From NCBI GenBank assembly GCA_016584305.1, contig JACEEZ010000110.1, positions 37,088 through 101,087 of the forward strand: a stretch of DNA of 64,000 bases. Direction: 5' to 3'. The notes beneath the pieces were generated by a model, which saw only the letters and a list, made by a program, of their open reading frames with translations, was not told the DNA's origin and ran no database searches. Shown here one piece after another: positions 1-12,679 of the stretch (position 1 is the stretch's first letter; each line of letters begins with the position of its first letter). Made by a program: the position numbers and the translations under genes. Source of the stretch: Chionoecetes opilio (taxonomy: Eukaryota; Arthropoda; Malacostraca; Decapoda; Majidae).

Positions 1-198
<198 letters not shown>

Positions 199-203
199 GT
201 ATA

Positions 204-2779
204 CCGTATTTGCCGGCGCATAAGACACACCTCCGCATAAGACGCACCCCTATTTTACAAGGAGGTTTTGAGCAAAAAAAATATTGGTGTTTTTGAGGGA
301 AAAAAGAAATCGTAAATTTATCATTAGTAAAAAAAAAAAAAAGATTTGTAGGGGAAAGCAAATGATTATGAGCATGTACCTAAATACAATATTCACAGTG
401 CAGTGAATGTGAATGAAAAATTATACTAGTTAAAATGTTAAGGGAATGACAGGGTAACAAAAATCGGTCATAATATATTGCAGGATGCCCCCACGAATTG
501 ATATTCTAATATTTTGCTACCTATGTCATATAGCTTAGATTTAATGTTGTAGGTATGCCTTTGTTGCTTTTCTGCTATGTGTTTAGACTTTGTGGAAAAT
601 TTGCAGTATAGATATTGGTATTATTTCGGTAGTGGGCTTTCAAAAGTCCTAGGACTCTTACCAACTTCATCGTGTAGCTTTCTTCATCATGAGTATTTTT
701 AACCCCATTTCACATGGCGCAATTGAATAATAATGGTGTTACATGCACTACAAAAAAGCTACCGTTATTTCAGCCAGAAAGTTAAGTTAGGTTAAATCAG
801 ATTAGGTTAGGTTAGAGGTGGGGTTTGGTTTAGTAACATATGATATAGATATAAAACGAAAATTACCAATACTATGGCAGTGTGAAGCGTAGCAATGTTT
901 GCGGGGCGGGGCGGGCACAGCCCCCCCCCCTCCCCCCCCCACACACACATGTAAACAAACATTGATTTCCGACAAAAACGAGAGCAAGATTAATTGAAAA
1001 CATATCAAAACTATTCAGGAGGACTAGGTTTCGGCCTCGAAATCGGTGGTTGCCCAATAACAAAAATTTACGAAGATATTTAGGTAACACTGTAAGGTAA
1101 CCATCTCTACCTTGTTGTTATTGTTGTAATTGTTGAAGGGCACCATTGTCGGGATCGACGATATTTGCCCTGGTTTACACCTATGAATCTATCACAGTCG
1201 CGAGGGTTGATTAGTCTTCCTCAGGAAGGTACAGGTGAAGGCTGGTTCACACTCTAAAATCACAGCAGCGTTCCGTCAGCCGTGCCTTGTATTCAGACTA
1301 TTCGTCACGGTTCATTCATTTTCAGCAGTTCCTGCTCACCCTCTAAGCAGACATGGTGCCTCACAGGCTATGGTTGAAGAAATTTGCATTAATAGCACTT
1401 CTGTTGGATGAAGAAGAGGAGTTGAACTCTAAAAGACACTGTTTTGGGTACATAAGGCCTTGAGAAAACGACAATTATCAGCACGGCACAGTCTCATTAC
1501 ATTAAAATATTCTTCCCCAGAAACTGTTACGTGACAGGACGGTGATGTGCTGGAGCCGTGACAGGACGGTGGTGTATTGGAGCCGTGACGGCGGCGCACC
1601 ATTTAGTGTAACACGTCTATTTGTTTAAATGTAAGAAATTCTAACGGATGTGATGAGACGGTGCCGTGTTGCCGTGATGGTATGGTGTGATTCGGCCTTG
1701 AGGCGCATGGTGTGGCGCCGTGATGGGTCTTGGTGTACCGTGTGGAAGACTTTTGTCCCGTCTCCCGTCCCATTGCAGCCTTTTTAGTAGCACTTTCATA
1801 CAGTTTCCTTATCCGTAGAGGTACAGGGGTGAGAATTGAGGGGTCGAGGTGGTACAAAGGCCTATGCTGTCTCCTATCCCACCTTGCTTACCACTGTAGC
1901 GGCGCTAACACACACAGGCACATACACACCTGCATCGGCTTAGGCCACCCCCCTGTCTGGGATCAGGATTAGAGGGTGACCTGACGCTGACTTGTCTTGT
2001 CCTCGCCAACACAACTGCAACACCAGCCAGGTAATTCAGTCAGCCACAGGACACATAGAGACACACACGCTGCGCACCTCTTGTCCCCACTTTGTACAAT
2101 GACTCGCTGTCAAATAAACTACAAAGCCACGACGCCCTTTCTCCATCCTTGTGTGTATATACCGACTCCCTAAGATACTACACCTCCCTCTCACCGCTCA
2201 CATTCCTTCAAATGAAACTTTAACACGCTCTTTGTTTCAATATTCCATTTATCAACAAAACTCAGTCCCAGCGAAAATTCCATCACCATTTTCTGCCTCC
2301 CTTCTATCATCTCCTTCCAACTGTTGTGTCAACTTGTGTGGCCCGAGTCGAATGTGGGTTAGGGCGACATCTAAGATGCAGGATGTTTGTCTTTTCCATG
2401 GGTGCGGGGAGGAGTCTGAGTGGTAATGACCCATGGTGGGTGCACGGAGGGCGTCGCCGAGTGAAGTATCCCAGTTGAAGCGGCAGACCTGAGATATCAG
2501 ACGTTTTACAATGGAGAGCAGCAGCGGGAGGTGGATGATGTTTACATCTGACATGGCCATCTTGACAGCAGCAATCGCTGTCTTGTTGCCCCAGCTCTTT
2601 GTTTTCTCTTAAACTCCAACCTTTTCTCAGTATTATCCATTACTGTTGATAACACAGTTACAAATTTGTGCTCAGTAGACTACTGCTCAGCACAGATCAC
2701 TCCAGACCCCTTTAGTAATACACCACCGGCTGTTCTGCATTCTCTGCCCGACCTCTCATGCGCTCATGCCGACCTCTCA
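204..2779 (+). mobile_element. Family A TIR element, copy 1 (right end lost)
   Basis: The element starts with CCGTATTTGCCGGCGCAT directly after TA in an AT tract. The same sequence starts four other copies (3568, 15434 and 50811 in plus, 48697 in minus orientation). Its body aligns with copies 2 and 3 over about 2.5 kb. The right terminal repeat present in copies 2, 3 and 5 is missing: homology ends near 2779 in an AT tract. It contains an older nested block (about 1236-1705) with AAGGC..TTCACAC-type inverted ends, found in all copies. No transposase-like protein is encoded, so it looks non-autonomous. TA-flanked ends fit a Tc1/mariner/pogo-type element, but that class is inferred. Confidence 0.8.
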
Positions 2780-2785
2780 TATAAA

Positions 2786-2836
2786 ATATATATATATTAT
2801 ATATATATATATATACATATAATATATATATATATA
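2786..2836. repeat. AT microsatellite
   Basis: A short AT tract joins the truncated right end of family A copy 1 to the next MITE. Confidence 0.9.
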
Positions 2837-3303
2837 CACACAAACCTCGATTTCCCGGACTAATAGGGGGGAGCACTGGTCCGGGAACCGCAAAAGTCCG
2901 GGAATCGCAAGTATAAAAAAAAAAAAAAAAAAAAAAAAAAGTCCGATGCCATTACCCATCCCCGGACGTTTATCCTACTCTAGTATTTACTGTCCGGCAA
3001 CCGACAATATCAACTACCCCGCCGCGGACTTTTACGTCCGCTGAGCATGCAGCCACCTGGCGGGAGGCAGCAGAAAGTGTTCAATAGTCTCAAGAGACGT
3101 TCCTGCACCAGGGGCAGTGGGGGTCAGGGGACTAACGGAGGCTGTGCAGGTGAACCGTAAGTGTCGTGTGCCCAAATGTAAACAATACGACTGCTGAGCA
3201 TGCTGTCACCTGGCAGGAGGTGCGGACACTGACCAGGGGTGACAAGAGACGCTCGGACCGCCGGACGACTTGGTCAATTTACGAACAGGACCAGGCATTT
3301 CAA

Positions 3304-3370
<67 letters not shown>

Positions 3371-3453
3371 TCCGAGACTGATATATCCCCAGACCTCGGA
3401 TTTTGTCCGGCAAATCCGATATCCGGGAAATCGAGGTCCGGGAAATCGAGGTT

Positions 3454-3459
<6 letters not shown>
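2837..3459 (+). mobile_element. CACACAAACC MITE with internal 150-bp repeat
   Basis: The left end CACACAAACCTCGATTTCCC is mirrored at the right end by GGGAAATCGAGGTTTGTGTG, with TA on both sides (2835-2836 and 3460-3461). The ends resemble pogo/Tigger MITEs. It holds one full and one partial copy of a roughly 150-bp unit starting near 3040 and 3190, plus a 61-nt poly-A run. A related copy at 44733-45915 has the same unit expanded about fivefold. No coding capacity was recognised. Confidence 0.8.
3307..3367 (+). repeat. Poly-A run
   Basis: About 61 consecutive A residues lie inside the MITE at 2837-3459. Lysine runs predicted here are not protein. Confidence 0.9.
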
Positions 3460-3537
<78 letters not shown>

Positions 3538-3566
3538 ATATATAAAATATATACATATATATATAT
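3460..3566. repeat. AT microsatellite
   Basis: A pure AT tract lies between two TIR elements. Both neighbours begin or end at a TA of this tract. Confidence 0.95.
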
Positions 3567-4126
3567 ACCGTATTTGCCGGCGCATAAGACGCACCTCCGC
3601 ATAAGACGCACCCCTATTTTACAAAGAGGTTTTGTGAAGAAAAAAAATATTGGTGTTTTTGAGGGAATTTTTTTTTTCCGTAAAAGGATCAAGTTATTAA
3701 AAAAAATAAAGGATTTGTAGGGGAAAGCAAATGATTATGAGCATGTACCTAAATACAATATTCACAGTGCAATGAATGTGAATGAAAAATTGTACTCGTT
3801 AAAATGTAAAGAGAATGACAGTGTAAGCAAAATCGGTCATAAATCATAATACAGTCGGCGCAAAAAAACTTAAGACGCCAAAAAACTTGGGCGGGAATAA
3901 CATCCTTAGCTATTTTGACAATTTCGGTGGGAGCGATTGAATGTTTTTACGTTTTTTGTATATCTGGCAGTGTATTAGGGTTTCTGCTGTAGATTCCTCG
4001 CTGCTGCCCGCTCTGTATTTTCCAAGTCATCATAGGAAGAGGTTGTTGTGTTTGGTTCTCCAACCTTCCTACACCCCCATTCGCCCCTCCATCTTCTACC
4101 GCCTTCTCCAGGTCTAATAAAGTATT

Positions 4127-4348
4127 ATGCTGGGCAAATCTCCATCAATTGTGAAGAAAACACATATAGTAACCTTGTATCGAAGAGGGAAAACAATTGG
4201 CCAGATAGCGAGGGAGATGTGTGTTTCCAAACATACCGTCTCGGTGTGGTGCAGGCGGGCGCAAGATGGTGAGTTAAGGACTGTTTTGGCGTGGAAGAAA
4301 GGGTCAGGGTGGCCAAGAAAAACTTCAAAGAAGACTGATCAACTGCTC
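4127..4348 (+). pseudogene. Tc1-like transposase N-terminal HTH, left arm
   Basis: About 74 codons encode a Tc1/mariner helix-turn-helix: SIVKKTHIVTLYRRGKTIGQ, then IAREMCVSKHTVSVWCRR, then a basic GRPRK-like patch (GWPRKTSKK). The DDE catalytic part is absent because the sequence turns back into the inverted arm. It can only be a remnant. The same peptide is encoded in the opposite arm with a few substitutions. Confidence 0.8.
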
Positions 4349-4377
4349 AAAATGATTATTGACATCAACAAACCTTA

Positions 4378-4599
4378 TGAGCAGTTGATCAGTCTTCTTT
4401 GAATTTTTCTTGGCCGCCCTGACCCTTTCTTCCACGCCAAAACAGTCTCTAACTCACCATCTTGCACCCGCCTGCACCACACCGAGACGGTATGTTTGGA
4501 AACACACATCTCCCTCGCTATCTGGCCAATTGTTTTCCCACTTCGATAAAAGGTTACTATATGTGTTTTCTTCACAATGGATAGAGATTTGCTCGGCAT
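4378..4599 (-). pseudogene. Tc1-like transposase N-terminal HTH, right arm
   Basis: This is the inverted partner of the frame at 4127-4348 and is open over the same stretch. It shares the IGQIAREMCVSKHTVSVWC core and has SGRPRK in the basic patch. The catalytic domain is missing. Retention of both open arms suggests either a recent origin or exchange between the arms. Confidence 0.8.
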
Positions 4600-7221
4600 A
4601 GTGCATTAGTATACCTGGAGAAGGTGGTAGAAGATGTAGGGGCGAATGGGGGTGTAGGAAGGTTGGAGAACCAAACACAACAACCTCTTCCTATGATGAC
4701 TTGGAAGATACAGAGCGGGCAGGAGCAAGGAATCTACAGCAGAAACCCTAATACACTGCCAGACATACAAAAAACGTAAAAACATTCAATCGCTCCCACC
4801 GAAATTGTCAAAACTGCTAAGGACGTTATTCCCGCCCCAAGTTTTTTGGCGTCCTAAGTTTTTTTGGGCAGACTGTATATTGCAGGATGCCCCCACGAAT
4901 TGATATTCTAATATTTGCTACCTATGACATATAGCTTAGATTTAATGTTGTAGGTATGCCTTTGTTGCTTTTCTGCCATGTGTTTAGACTTTGTGGAAAA
5001 TTTGCAGTATAGATATTGGTATTATTTTGGTAGTAGGCTTTCAAAAGTCCTAGAACTCTTACCTACACCATCGTGTAGCTTTCTTCATTCTAAGTATTTT
5101 GAGCCCCATTTCCCATGGCGCAATTTAATAATAATGGCATTACACGTAGTACCGAAAATCTACCGTTACTTCAGCCAGAAAGTTAAGTTAGGTTAAATCA
5201 GATTTGGTTAGGTTAGAGGTGGGGTTTGGTTTAGTAACAGATGATATAGAGAAATAACGAAAATTACCAATAATATGACAGTGTGAAGCGTAGCAATGTT
5301 TGCGGGGCAGACCTGGAGGGGCAGGTTGCCTCAACCACATACACACAATGTAAACAAACATTGATTTCCGACAAAAACGGAACACAGATTAATTCAAAAC
5401 ACATCAAAACTATTCAGGAGGACTTAAGTTTCGGCCTCGAAATCGGTGGTTGTCCAATAACAAAAATTCACGAAGATATTTAGATAACACTGTAAGGTAA
5501 CCATCTCTACCTTGTTGTTATTGTTGTAATTTGTGAAGGGCACCGTTGTCGGAATCGACGATATTTGCACTGCTTTACACCTATGAATCTATCACAGTCG
5601 CGAGGGTTGATTAGTCTTCTTCAGGAAGGTACAGGTGAAGGCTGATTCCCACTCTGAAATCACGGCAGCGTTCCGTCAGCCGTGCCTTGTATTCACACTA
5701 TTCGTCATGGTTCCGTAATTTTCGGCAGTTCCTGCTCACCCTCTAAGCAGACATGGTGCCTCAAGAGGCTATGCTTGAAGAAATTTGCATTAATAGCACT
5801 TCTGTCGGATGAAGAAGAGTGGAACTCTAAAAGATATTGTTTTGGGTACATAAAGCCTTGAGAAAACGACAATTATCAGCACGGCACAGTCTCATTACGT
5901 TAAAATATTCTTCCCCAGAAACCGTTAGGTGACAGGACAGTGATGTATTGGAGCTGTGATGGCGGCGCACCGTTTAGTGTAACACGTCTATTTGTTTGAA
6001 TGTAAGAAATTCTAACGGATGTGATGAGACGGTGCCCTGTCACCAATTTCACCTTGATGGTATTGTGTGATTCGGCCTTGAGGAGGACGGTGTGGCGCCG
6101 TGATGGGTCTTGGTCTTGGTGTACCGTGTGGAAGACTTTTGTCCCGTCTACAGGTACCATTGCAGCCTTTTTACTAGCACTCTTTCATACAGTTTCCTTA
6201 TCCGTAGAGGTACAGGGGTGAGGATTGAGGGGTCGAGGTGGTACAAAGGCCTATGCTGTCTCCTATCCCACCCTGCTTACCACTGTAGCGGCGCTAACAC
6301 ACACGCACATACACACCTGCATCGGCTTAGGCCACCCCCCTGTCTGCGACCAGGATTAGAGGCCCGAGGGTGACCCGACGCTGACCTGACTTGTCCTTGC
6401 CGACACAACTGCAACACCAGCCAGGTAATTCAAGCAGCCAAAGGACACACAGAGACACACACGCCGCGCACCTCTTGTCCCCACGTTGTACAATGACTCA
6501 CTGTCAAATAAACTACAAAGCCACGACGCCCTTTCTCCATCCCTGTGTGTATAGACAGACTCCCCAAGATACTACACCTCCCTCTCACCGCTCACACTCC
6601 TTCAAATAAAACTTTAACACGCTCTTTGTTTCACTATTCCATTTATCAACAATACTCATTCCAGCGAAAATTCCAACACTATTTTCTGCCTCCCTTCTAT
6701 CATCTCATTTCAACTGTTGTGTCAACTTGTGTGGCCCGAGTCGAATGCGGGTTAAGGCGACATCTAATATGCGGGATGTTTGTCTTTTCCATGGGTGCGG
6801 GGAGGAGTCTGAGCGGTAATGACCCATGGTGGGTGCGCGGAGGGCGTCGCCGAGACGTTTTATCAGACGTTTTACAATGGAGAGCAGCAGAGGGGGGTGG
6901 ATGATGTTTACATCTGACACGGCCATCTTGGCAGCAACAATCGTTATCTTGTTGCCCCAGCTCTTGTTTTCTCTTAAACTCCAACCTTTTCTTAGTATTA
7001 TGCATTACTGTTGATAACACAGTTACAAATTTGTGCTCAGTGGACTACTGCTCAACACAGATCACTCCAGATCCCTTTAGTAATACACCACCGGCTGTTC
7101 TGCATTCTCTGCCCGACCTCTCATTCGCTAATATGGCCGCATTAGACGCAGGGTGAACTTTGCATTCCTTTTTACGGGAAAAAACTGGGTCTTATGCGCC
7201 GGCAAATACGGTATATATATA

Positions 7222-7985
7222 TACAGGGAGGTCCCGAAGATACGAGCAGTTAGGTTCCACCTGGCATACTCGTAAAGCGAAATCTCGTATAACGAAACAC
7301 ATAACTAATGGTAAAATATAGGTTTGGTTCCAGGACCCCATCAATTAAAAAAAAAAAAAAAAAAAAATATTTCAAGCTAAAATAAACTATAGCAAACACA
7401 ACAATCACACAGCGTCTATATTACCCACACTGTACTACCTATTCTGTAGAAAAAGCATTCTGAAAGAGAAAATAGCACACAAAATAACATAACTGCACAT
7501 TAATTAAACATAAAACATGCATAACAAGCAAAAAAGACGTTGTAATGTAGGGGGACGCCAAGAGAAGGTAGTGTAGCAGTCCCAAGGTTGGGGCCGCACA
7601 CCTGCTAATTACCCCTAAAGGTCAGGCCGCGCCATATGCTTAATTACCCTTCAGGTCACGCCTTGCTAGGGGTGACCTGACTGCGGTCCCAAGGTTGGGG
7701 CCGCACACCTGCTAAATACCCCTAAATGTCAGGCAGCGCCATATGCTTAATTACCCTTTAAGTCACAACTTGCTAGGGGTGACCTCACTGGGGTCAACCA
7801 AATCCCCCTTTGTCCAGCCCGGGAGTGGTAGGGCGCGCATTTTGAGCTTGATAATTTTACTCACCCCAGTTTGAATGTCGTATCATTGGATTTTGGATCT
7901 CGTATATTGAAAATAGACTCTAATTTACACATCTCGTATCTTCGGATTCACGTATACCGAATTCTCGTATAACGGGACCTCCCTG
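7222..7985 (+). mobile_element. CAGGGAGG MITE (Tigger-like ends), copy 1
   Basis: The left end CAGGGAGGTCCCGAAGATAC pairs with the right end ACGGGACCTCCCTG, flanked by TA at 7220-7221 and 7986-7987. Only ten bases of TA repeat separate it from family A copy 2. A second, inverted copy lies at 48800-50313. It contains a two-unit tandem repeat (7577-7790). It has no coding capacity. The TIR style and TA target fit a pogo/Tigger MITE. Confidence 0.8.
7577..7790 (+). repeat. Two-copy tandem repeat, about 104 bp unit
   Basis: Two adjacent units each contain CCCAAGGTTGGGGCCGCACA and end with GCTAGGGGTGACCT. They differ at a handful of positions. The array is internal to the MITE at 7222-7985. Confidence 0.75.
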
Positions 7986-7987
7986 TA

Positions 7988-8104
7988 TATATAATATATA
8001 ATATATATATATATATTATATATATATATATATAATATTATAATAATATATATATATATCTATATATAAATTATATATATATATATTATTATATATATAT
8101 ATTT

Positions 8105-8136
<32 letters not shown>

Positions 8137-8156
8137 TATATTTTATATATATATAG

Positions 8157-8188
<32 letters not shown>

Positions 8189-8269
8189 ATATATATTATA
8201 TAAAATATATAAATATATATATATATATTTTATATATATATATATATATATAATATATATATATATATA
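7988..8269. repeat. AT microsatellite
   Basis: A long AT tract with ATTT interruptions separates the CAGGGAGG MITE from the Tigger element. Confidence 0.95.
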
Positions 8270-8537
8270 CTGTCGGACCCCGCCGAACACGAGTTCGCCC
8301 TGCACGAAACTCGCACTTACACGAATAGGTAAAATATCCCATGACTTGCCGAACACGAGTTTTACTCGCGATAAAACGAATTTGAATTCCCGGCGGATGT
8401 TGTCGATGCTGTCAGCGGCCATTTTGCCGGGGACAGCCTGGGCACGCTTCAGCCTGGGCCGCCAGAGCTGCTACACGTAGTCTTTCTCTCTCTTGCTCGT
8501 GCTGCTGTTGCCTCACGTCGTGCTGCTCCTGCTGGCC

Positions 8538-9228
8538 ATGTCTTCCAAGCGTTCGGCTCCACCTACTCCAGGGTCAAGCGAGAAGAAGAGGAAAGTGTTG
8601 TCCCTAGCGGAGAAGATGGATGTGCTTGCTGTGATTGATAGTGGCCTAGGCTGGTCTGCTACGGGCAAGAAGTTTGGCCTGCATGAGGCCACTGTTCGTA
8701 CCATCTGGAAGACCCGTGAAAAAAAGACAAAGCGTGCGAGAGAGTGCTGATGTCTCTAGCAAGGTGGCTTCTGTGAGCCGACGTGACCCGCTGCTAGAGA
8801 AGAGGAGAAAATACTGAACAGGTGAGTTAATGATTTTCATATAAATAAAGTTTATGTTATTGTGTGTGTTGCTACATGTGGTGTGCTAACAGGTGTTTGG
8901 GTGGTGTGTAAGGGTGTTACAGGTGAGTAATTATTATTCATATGAATAAAGTATGTTTATTTACCCTATGTTACTACGAAATATTACTACGGGTGTGTGT
9001 GTGTGTGTGTGTGTGTGTGTTGTGCTACGTGCAGGTGTGTTAACAGGTGCTGCGGTGGTGTGGGCTGTGTTGAGGCATGTGTGTGGTGTGTGTTGTGCTA
9101 CGTGCAGGTGTGTTAACAGGTGCTGCGGTGGTGTGGGCTGTGTTGAGGCATGTGTGTATGTGTGTGTGTGTCGTGCTACGTGCAGGTGTGTTAAACAGGT
9201 GCTGCGGTGGTGTGGGCTGTGTTTTGAG

Positions 9229-9266
<38 letters not shown>

Positions 9267-11114
9267 TGCTACGTGCAGGTGTGTTAGCATGCATGCATGT
9301 GTGTGTGTGTGTTGAGGCATACCGTTGTACAGTACCATTGTATTACGCATTGTTTTTTTTCTTGTCATTTACGCATAACAGGTGGATATCAGAGCAAGTG
9401 GACCAGCGGAAGAGCAACGTGGACGGCGAGCCATCAGGGAAAAGGCGAGGAGCATCTACGACCACCTAGCAGAGAAGGAGCCTTCTGGATCCTCCCCTGC
9501 CCCCGGGTTTATTGCCAGCCATGGGTGGTTCCATAGATTCAAGCAGCGTTTTAGCCTGCACAACATTGCTCGCACAGGTAAAAACTTCAATATATATTTT
9601 CACACTTCTATCTATCTAATATTGACTCGTGCTATATTCCCGTAATGAAGAGCATTAATATTTTTTCACACTTCTATCTATCTATCTATTGACTTGCCAT
9701 ATTTCCCATAATGAAAAGGTTTTTTCTTCGTTTTTTTTCACAGGTGAGAGTGGGTCAGCTGATAAGGAAGGGGCGCAGGCATACCTCAGCACCTTCAAGT
9801 CCCTGATTGAAGACAGTGACTACCTACCTGAGCAGGTGTTCAACGCGGACGAAACTGGCCTATTTTACAAGAAAATGGGCAATAGGACTTACATCCACAA
9901 GGAAGTCAAGAAGTTACCAGGATTCAAGGCATTTAAGGACCGTCTGACACTGCTGTTTGTGGGGAATGCTGCAGGGGACTGCAAGATTAAACCGCTCCTT
10001 GTGTATCGTGCTGCCAACCCACGTGCTCTGAAGGGACTCAACAAGCGTTTCTGTCAGTGGTATGGAAATCAAACAAGAAGGCATGGGTGACAGCGAAGGT
10101 GTTTGAGGAGTGGTTCCACGAACATTTTGTGCCAGAAGTGCAGCTCTACATGTCCAAGAAAAATCTGGCATTAAGGCAGTTCTGCTAGTGGATAATGCTG
10201 GTGGACACACTTCACAGGCACTTAACCTGGACCATCCGAATGTGTGCGTTTCCTACCTTCCCCCAAGGACAACTTCCCTGTTGCAACCGATGGACATGGG
10301 TGTGATCAAGACATTCAAGTGCAACTACCAGAGGGCTGTGTACAGAGAAGCACTCATGAGGATGGAAGACGACAGCCCCGATGACTCTCATGGACTTCTG
10401 GAAAAGCAGTACAATATCCGACATGCTCTTTTGACCATCAAGCAGGCATGGGATGAAGTGAAGCCAAGCACCCTTAATGCCTGTTGGTATGCACTCTGGC
10501 CTGAGTGTGTCAACGACTTCAATGGGTTCCCTGCAGTCACTCAGCAAATGAAGGACATTGTAGACCTGGCACACACTGTTGGGGGTGAAGGCTTCTCTGA
10601 CATGACTGAGGAGGATGTGGCAGAACTCATTGACTCCCATGGAGCAGAGCCTTCAGTGGAAGAGATTATCCAGATGAATGAGGATGACCAAGCAGGTGAT
10701 GATGCTGATGAAGATGACGACACAGAGACAAGGCCTGTGTTTTACCATCATGAAATTGAGAAACTTGCTGAGGGAAGCAGATAACTTGACAGAGCTCTTC
10801 ACTGACCAAGACCCATACAGGAGAGGAGCATCAAAGTCAAGAGAGTTGTGGATGAAGGCCTTATACCCTACAAGGAAACTTTAAGGAGCATGGAGGCCTC
10901 TGCTTGCCAAAAGCCCATCACAGCTTTCTTCAAACCATCTCCAGCCAGCACACCAGCCAAGAAGCATTCTACACCTGCTACACCTCCTGTTACTACACCA
11001 GCCAGGCAGCCTGTTACTCCTGCTACACCAGATAATACTACCTCATCAATGTCATCTGTCTCTCCCATCCCATTATGTGGCTTTGATGATCCAGATGATA
11101 CAGACAGTGAGTGA
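8538..11114 (+). pseudogene. Tigger/pogo transposase 1 (broken)
   Basis: The product is a DDE transposase related to TIGD/jerky/CENP-B proteins. The N-terminal CENP-B-type helix-turn-helix is at about 8538-8750. A second DNA-binding helical region ending near SHGWFHRFKQRFSLHN lies at about 9385-9577. The DDE_1 catalytic core follows, with acidic residues in NADETG (9848-9850), LLVDNAGGH (10191-10193) and LLQPMD (10293-10295), giving DD33D spacing. Introns are inferred at 8822-9381 (GTGAGT..AG) and 9578-9743 (GTAAAA..CACAG); the second joins T-G-E-S in frame. Frameshifts near 8720, 9420, 10045, 10165 and 10780 make it non-functional. The C-terminal tail is rich in Pro, Ala and Thr and has a PIP-box-like QKPITAFF (10908-10931). 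ATG at 8538 is chosen because it opens the basic SSEKKRK segment. Confidence 0.85.
8995..9312 (+). repeat. GT-rich minisatellite in transposase intron 1
   Basis: About three units of 75-90 bp share GTGCTACGTGCAGGTGTGTT and GTGGTGTGGGCTGTGTTGAG, separated by (GT)n stretches. The array lies wholly within the inferred intron 8822-9381. Cys/Val/His-rich frames across it are repeat artefacts. Confidence 0.8.
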
Positions 11115-11510
11115 TCTCCACCCAGCACACCAGCCATTTCCTCCTGCTACACCAGCCAAGCAGCCTGTTACCTCTATTTTTTTATAGTTAATGAAAACCA
11201 TTTTCTGGTTTTAAGGTATTTTTTATTATTAATAAAAAATATTAATTGTAATAACAGTTGTTTCCTTCATCTTATTCACCCAAAAATAGTAGTAAACATT
11301 TTTACCCTCCAAAAATGAGGGTCTGGGAACGTAACCTATTTTTTTACTTATAAAAAAAAAAAAAAAAAATTTTTTGACCCCCCAAAAAGTGATGGTCTGG
11401 GAACGTAACCCCTATTTTCCTATTAAACCTGTTATTCGCCGAACACGAATTTTGCCGTGCACGACGGGGTCAGGACCGTAACTGTCGTGTTCGGCGGGGG
11501 TCCGACAGTA

Positions 11511-11767
<257 letters not shown>

Positions 11768-12251
11768 TGATGGACGAATGTCTATTTTCCGTATTCGCGA
11801 ATGCGAATGCGAATATTTGGTTTTAATATTCGCGAATGCAAATGCCAATTGCGAATATTACATAATATTTTAAGTAATACACTATTTTTGATATCATACA
11901 GGTAACTGAAATATTTTGTATGTATTGTAAGAGTTCAGCCATAAAAATATGTATGTCCAAAGTAAATTCCATTCAATTTTCTATGTTCCCAGGTTGCGGG
12001 ACGAGAACCCCCTCTTACACGAATACTTATATGATAATATCTTACATGAATAATTATTATTGCAAAGTTTACACTTTGCAATGTCATTAGAGATGATCTC
12101 GAAATACGTCATCCCAAACCACACTGATATGACTGGACGCCATTACGCAGAAGGCTGTTGCAATACTGTTCTCTTTCAAAGAAAGTTGATTGTGTTCGTG
12201 GGTGACAGAGAAGAGCGCATATATGCTTACTGCAGTATGGCGCACCAGGTA

Positions 12252-12480
12252 ATGGCCCGTACCAAGAGTAATGATGAAGGTCGAGCGACGAACAACGAAC
12301 GACCGAGGAAGGGTACCATAGAAGGGATATTTTTCAGAACGAAGAGCAGCGACGAAGGTCGGCACGAAGACACCGTCGTCACTGCTTTTCGTTCCGAAAA
12401 ATATCCCTTTTATGGTACCCTTCCTCAGTCATTCGTCGTTCGTCACTCGACCTTCATCATGACTCTTGGTACGGGCCAAT
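12252..12480. repeat. Imperfect palindrome, arms about 95 bp
   Basis: The left arm begins at GGCCCGTACCAAGAGT and the right arm ends at ACTCTTGGTACGGGCC. The arms pair with scattered mismatches around a loop of about 30 nt near 12360-12390. It looks like a foldback MITE or hairpin-forming insertion. Reading frames on both strands encode similar Ser/Arg-rich peptides only because of the inversion. Confidence 0.75.
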
Positions 12481-12674
12481 GAGTTGAGTTCAGTAACAGT
12501 GACCTTGAGAGTAGCAGCTGCCACTCTGTTGAAGGGTAGAGGATGGAGGTAGTGTTCGAGGGACTATGCAGGGGTCGGCAACCTTAGGCACGTGTGCCAG
12601 ACTTGGCACGCAGAGTGTCTGACTATGGCACGCCACGTCATTTGAAGGAACAAAGAAAAAAGTTAAAAACCAAA

Positions 12675-12679
<5 letters not shown>

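Larger units (their letters stand above)
3852..4875. mobile_element. Tc1/mariner-derived giant palindrome (foldback)
   Basis: Two arms of about 498 bp (3852-4349 and 4378-4875) are inverted copies of the same sequence around a 28-nt spacer. The outer ends are CAGTCGGCGCAAAAAAAC and its near complement. TA is duplicated at 3850-3851 and 4876-4877. Copy 3 of the host family carries the uninterrupted site (cataatatattgc, near 15711), so the insertion and its TA duplication are defined to the base. Each arm encodes the N-terminal helix-turn-helix of a Tc1-like transposase, so the unit is two 5' halves joined tail to tail. Confidence 0.9.
3568..7211 (+). mobile_element. Family A TIR element, copy 2 (with nested palindrome)
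   Basis: Both terminal repeats are present. The left end is CCGTATTTGCCGGCGCAT and the right end is ATGCGCCGGCAAATACGG, each abutting TA. Removing the nested insertion at 3852-4875 leaves about 2.6 kb. The body is highly similar to copies 1, 3, 4 and 5. A second pair of AAGGC-type inverted ends lies inside, as in the other copies. No recognisable transposase is present. Confidence 0.85.
8270..11508 (+). mobile_element. Tigger/pogo DNA transposon 1
   Basis: The terminal repeats CTGTCGGACCCCGCCGAACA and GTTCGGCGGGGGTCCGACAG are inverted, and TA lies directly outside each (8268-8269 and 11509-11510). The interior encodes a pogo-type transposase (8538-11114). At about 3.2 kb it is longer than usual for Tigger because it contains two introns, one with an expanded GT-rich minisatellite. 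Confidence 0.88.

Noticed and set aside
2252..2560. A minus-strand frame of about 100 residues partly conserved in several family A copies.
   Set aside because: The copies are similar at DNA level throughout. Frames shift between copies and no domain is recognisable, so conservation reflects repeat identity.
3403..3720. Many Tyr-Ile repeat frames across the window, such as this one.
   Set aside because: They are translations of AT microsatellites in both strands and all phases.
8953..9368. Cys/Val and His/Thr-rich frames of 120-135 residues.
   Set aside because: They read through a GT minisatellite in an inferred intron on both strands.
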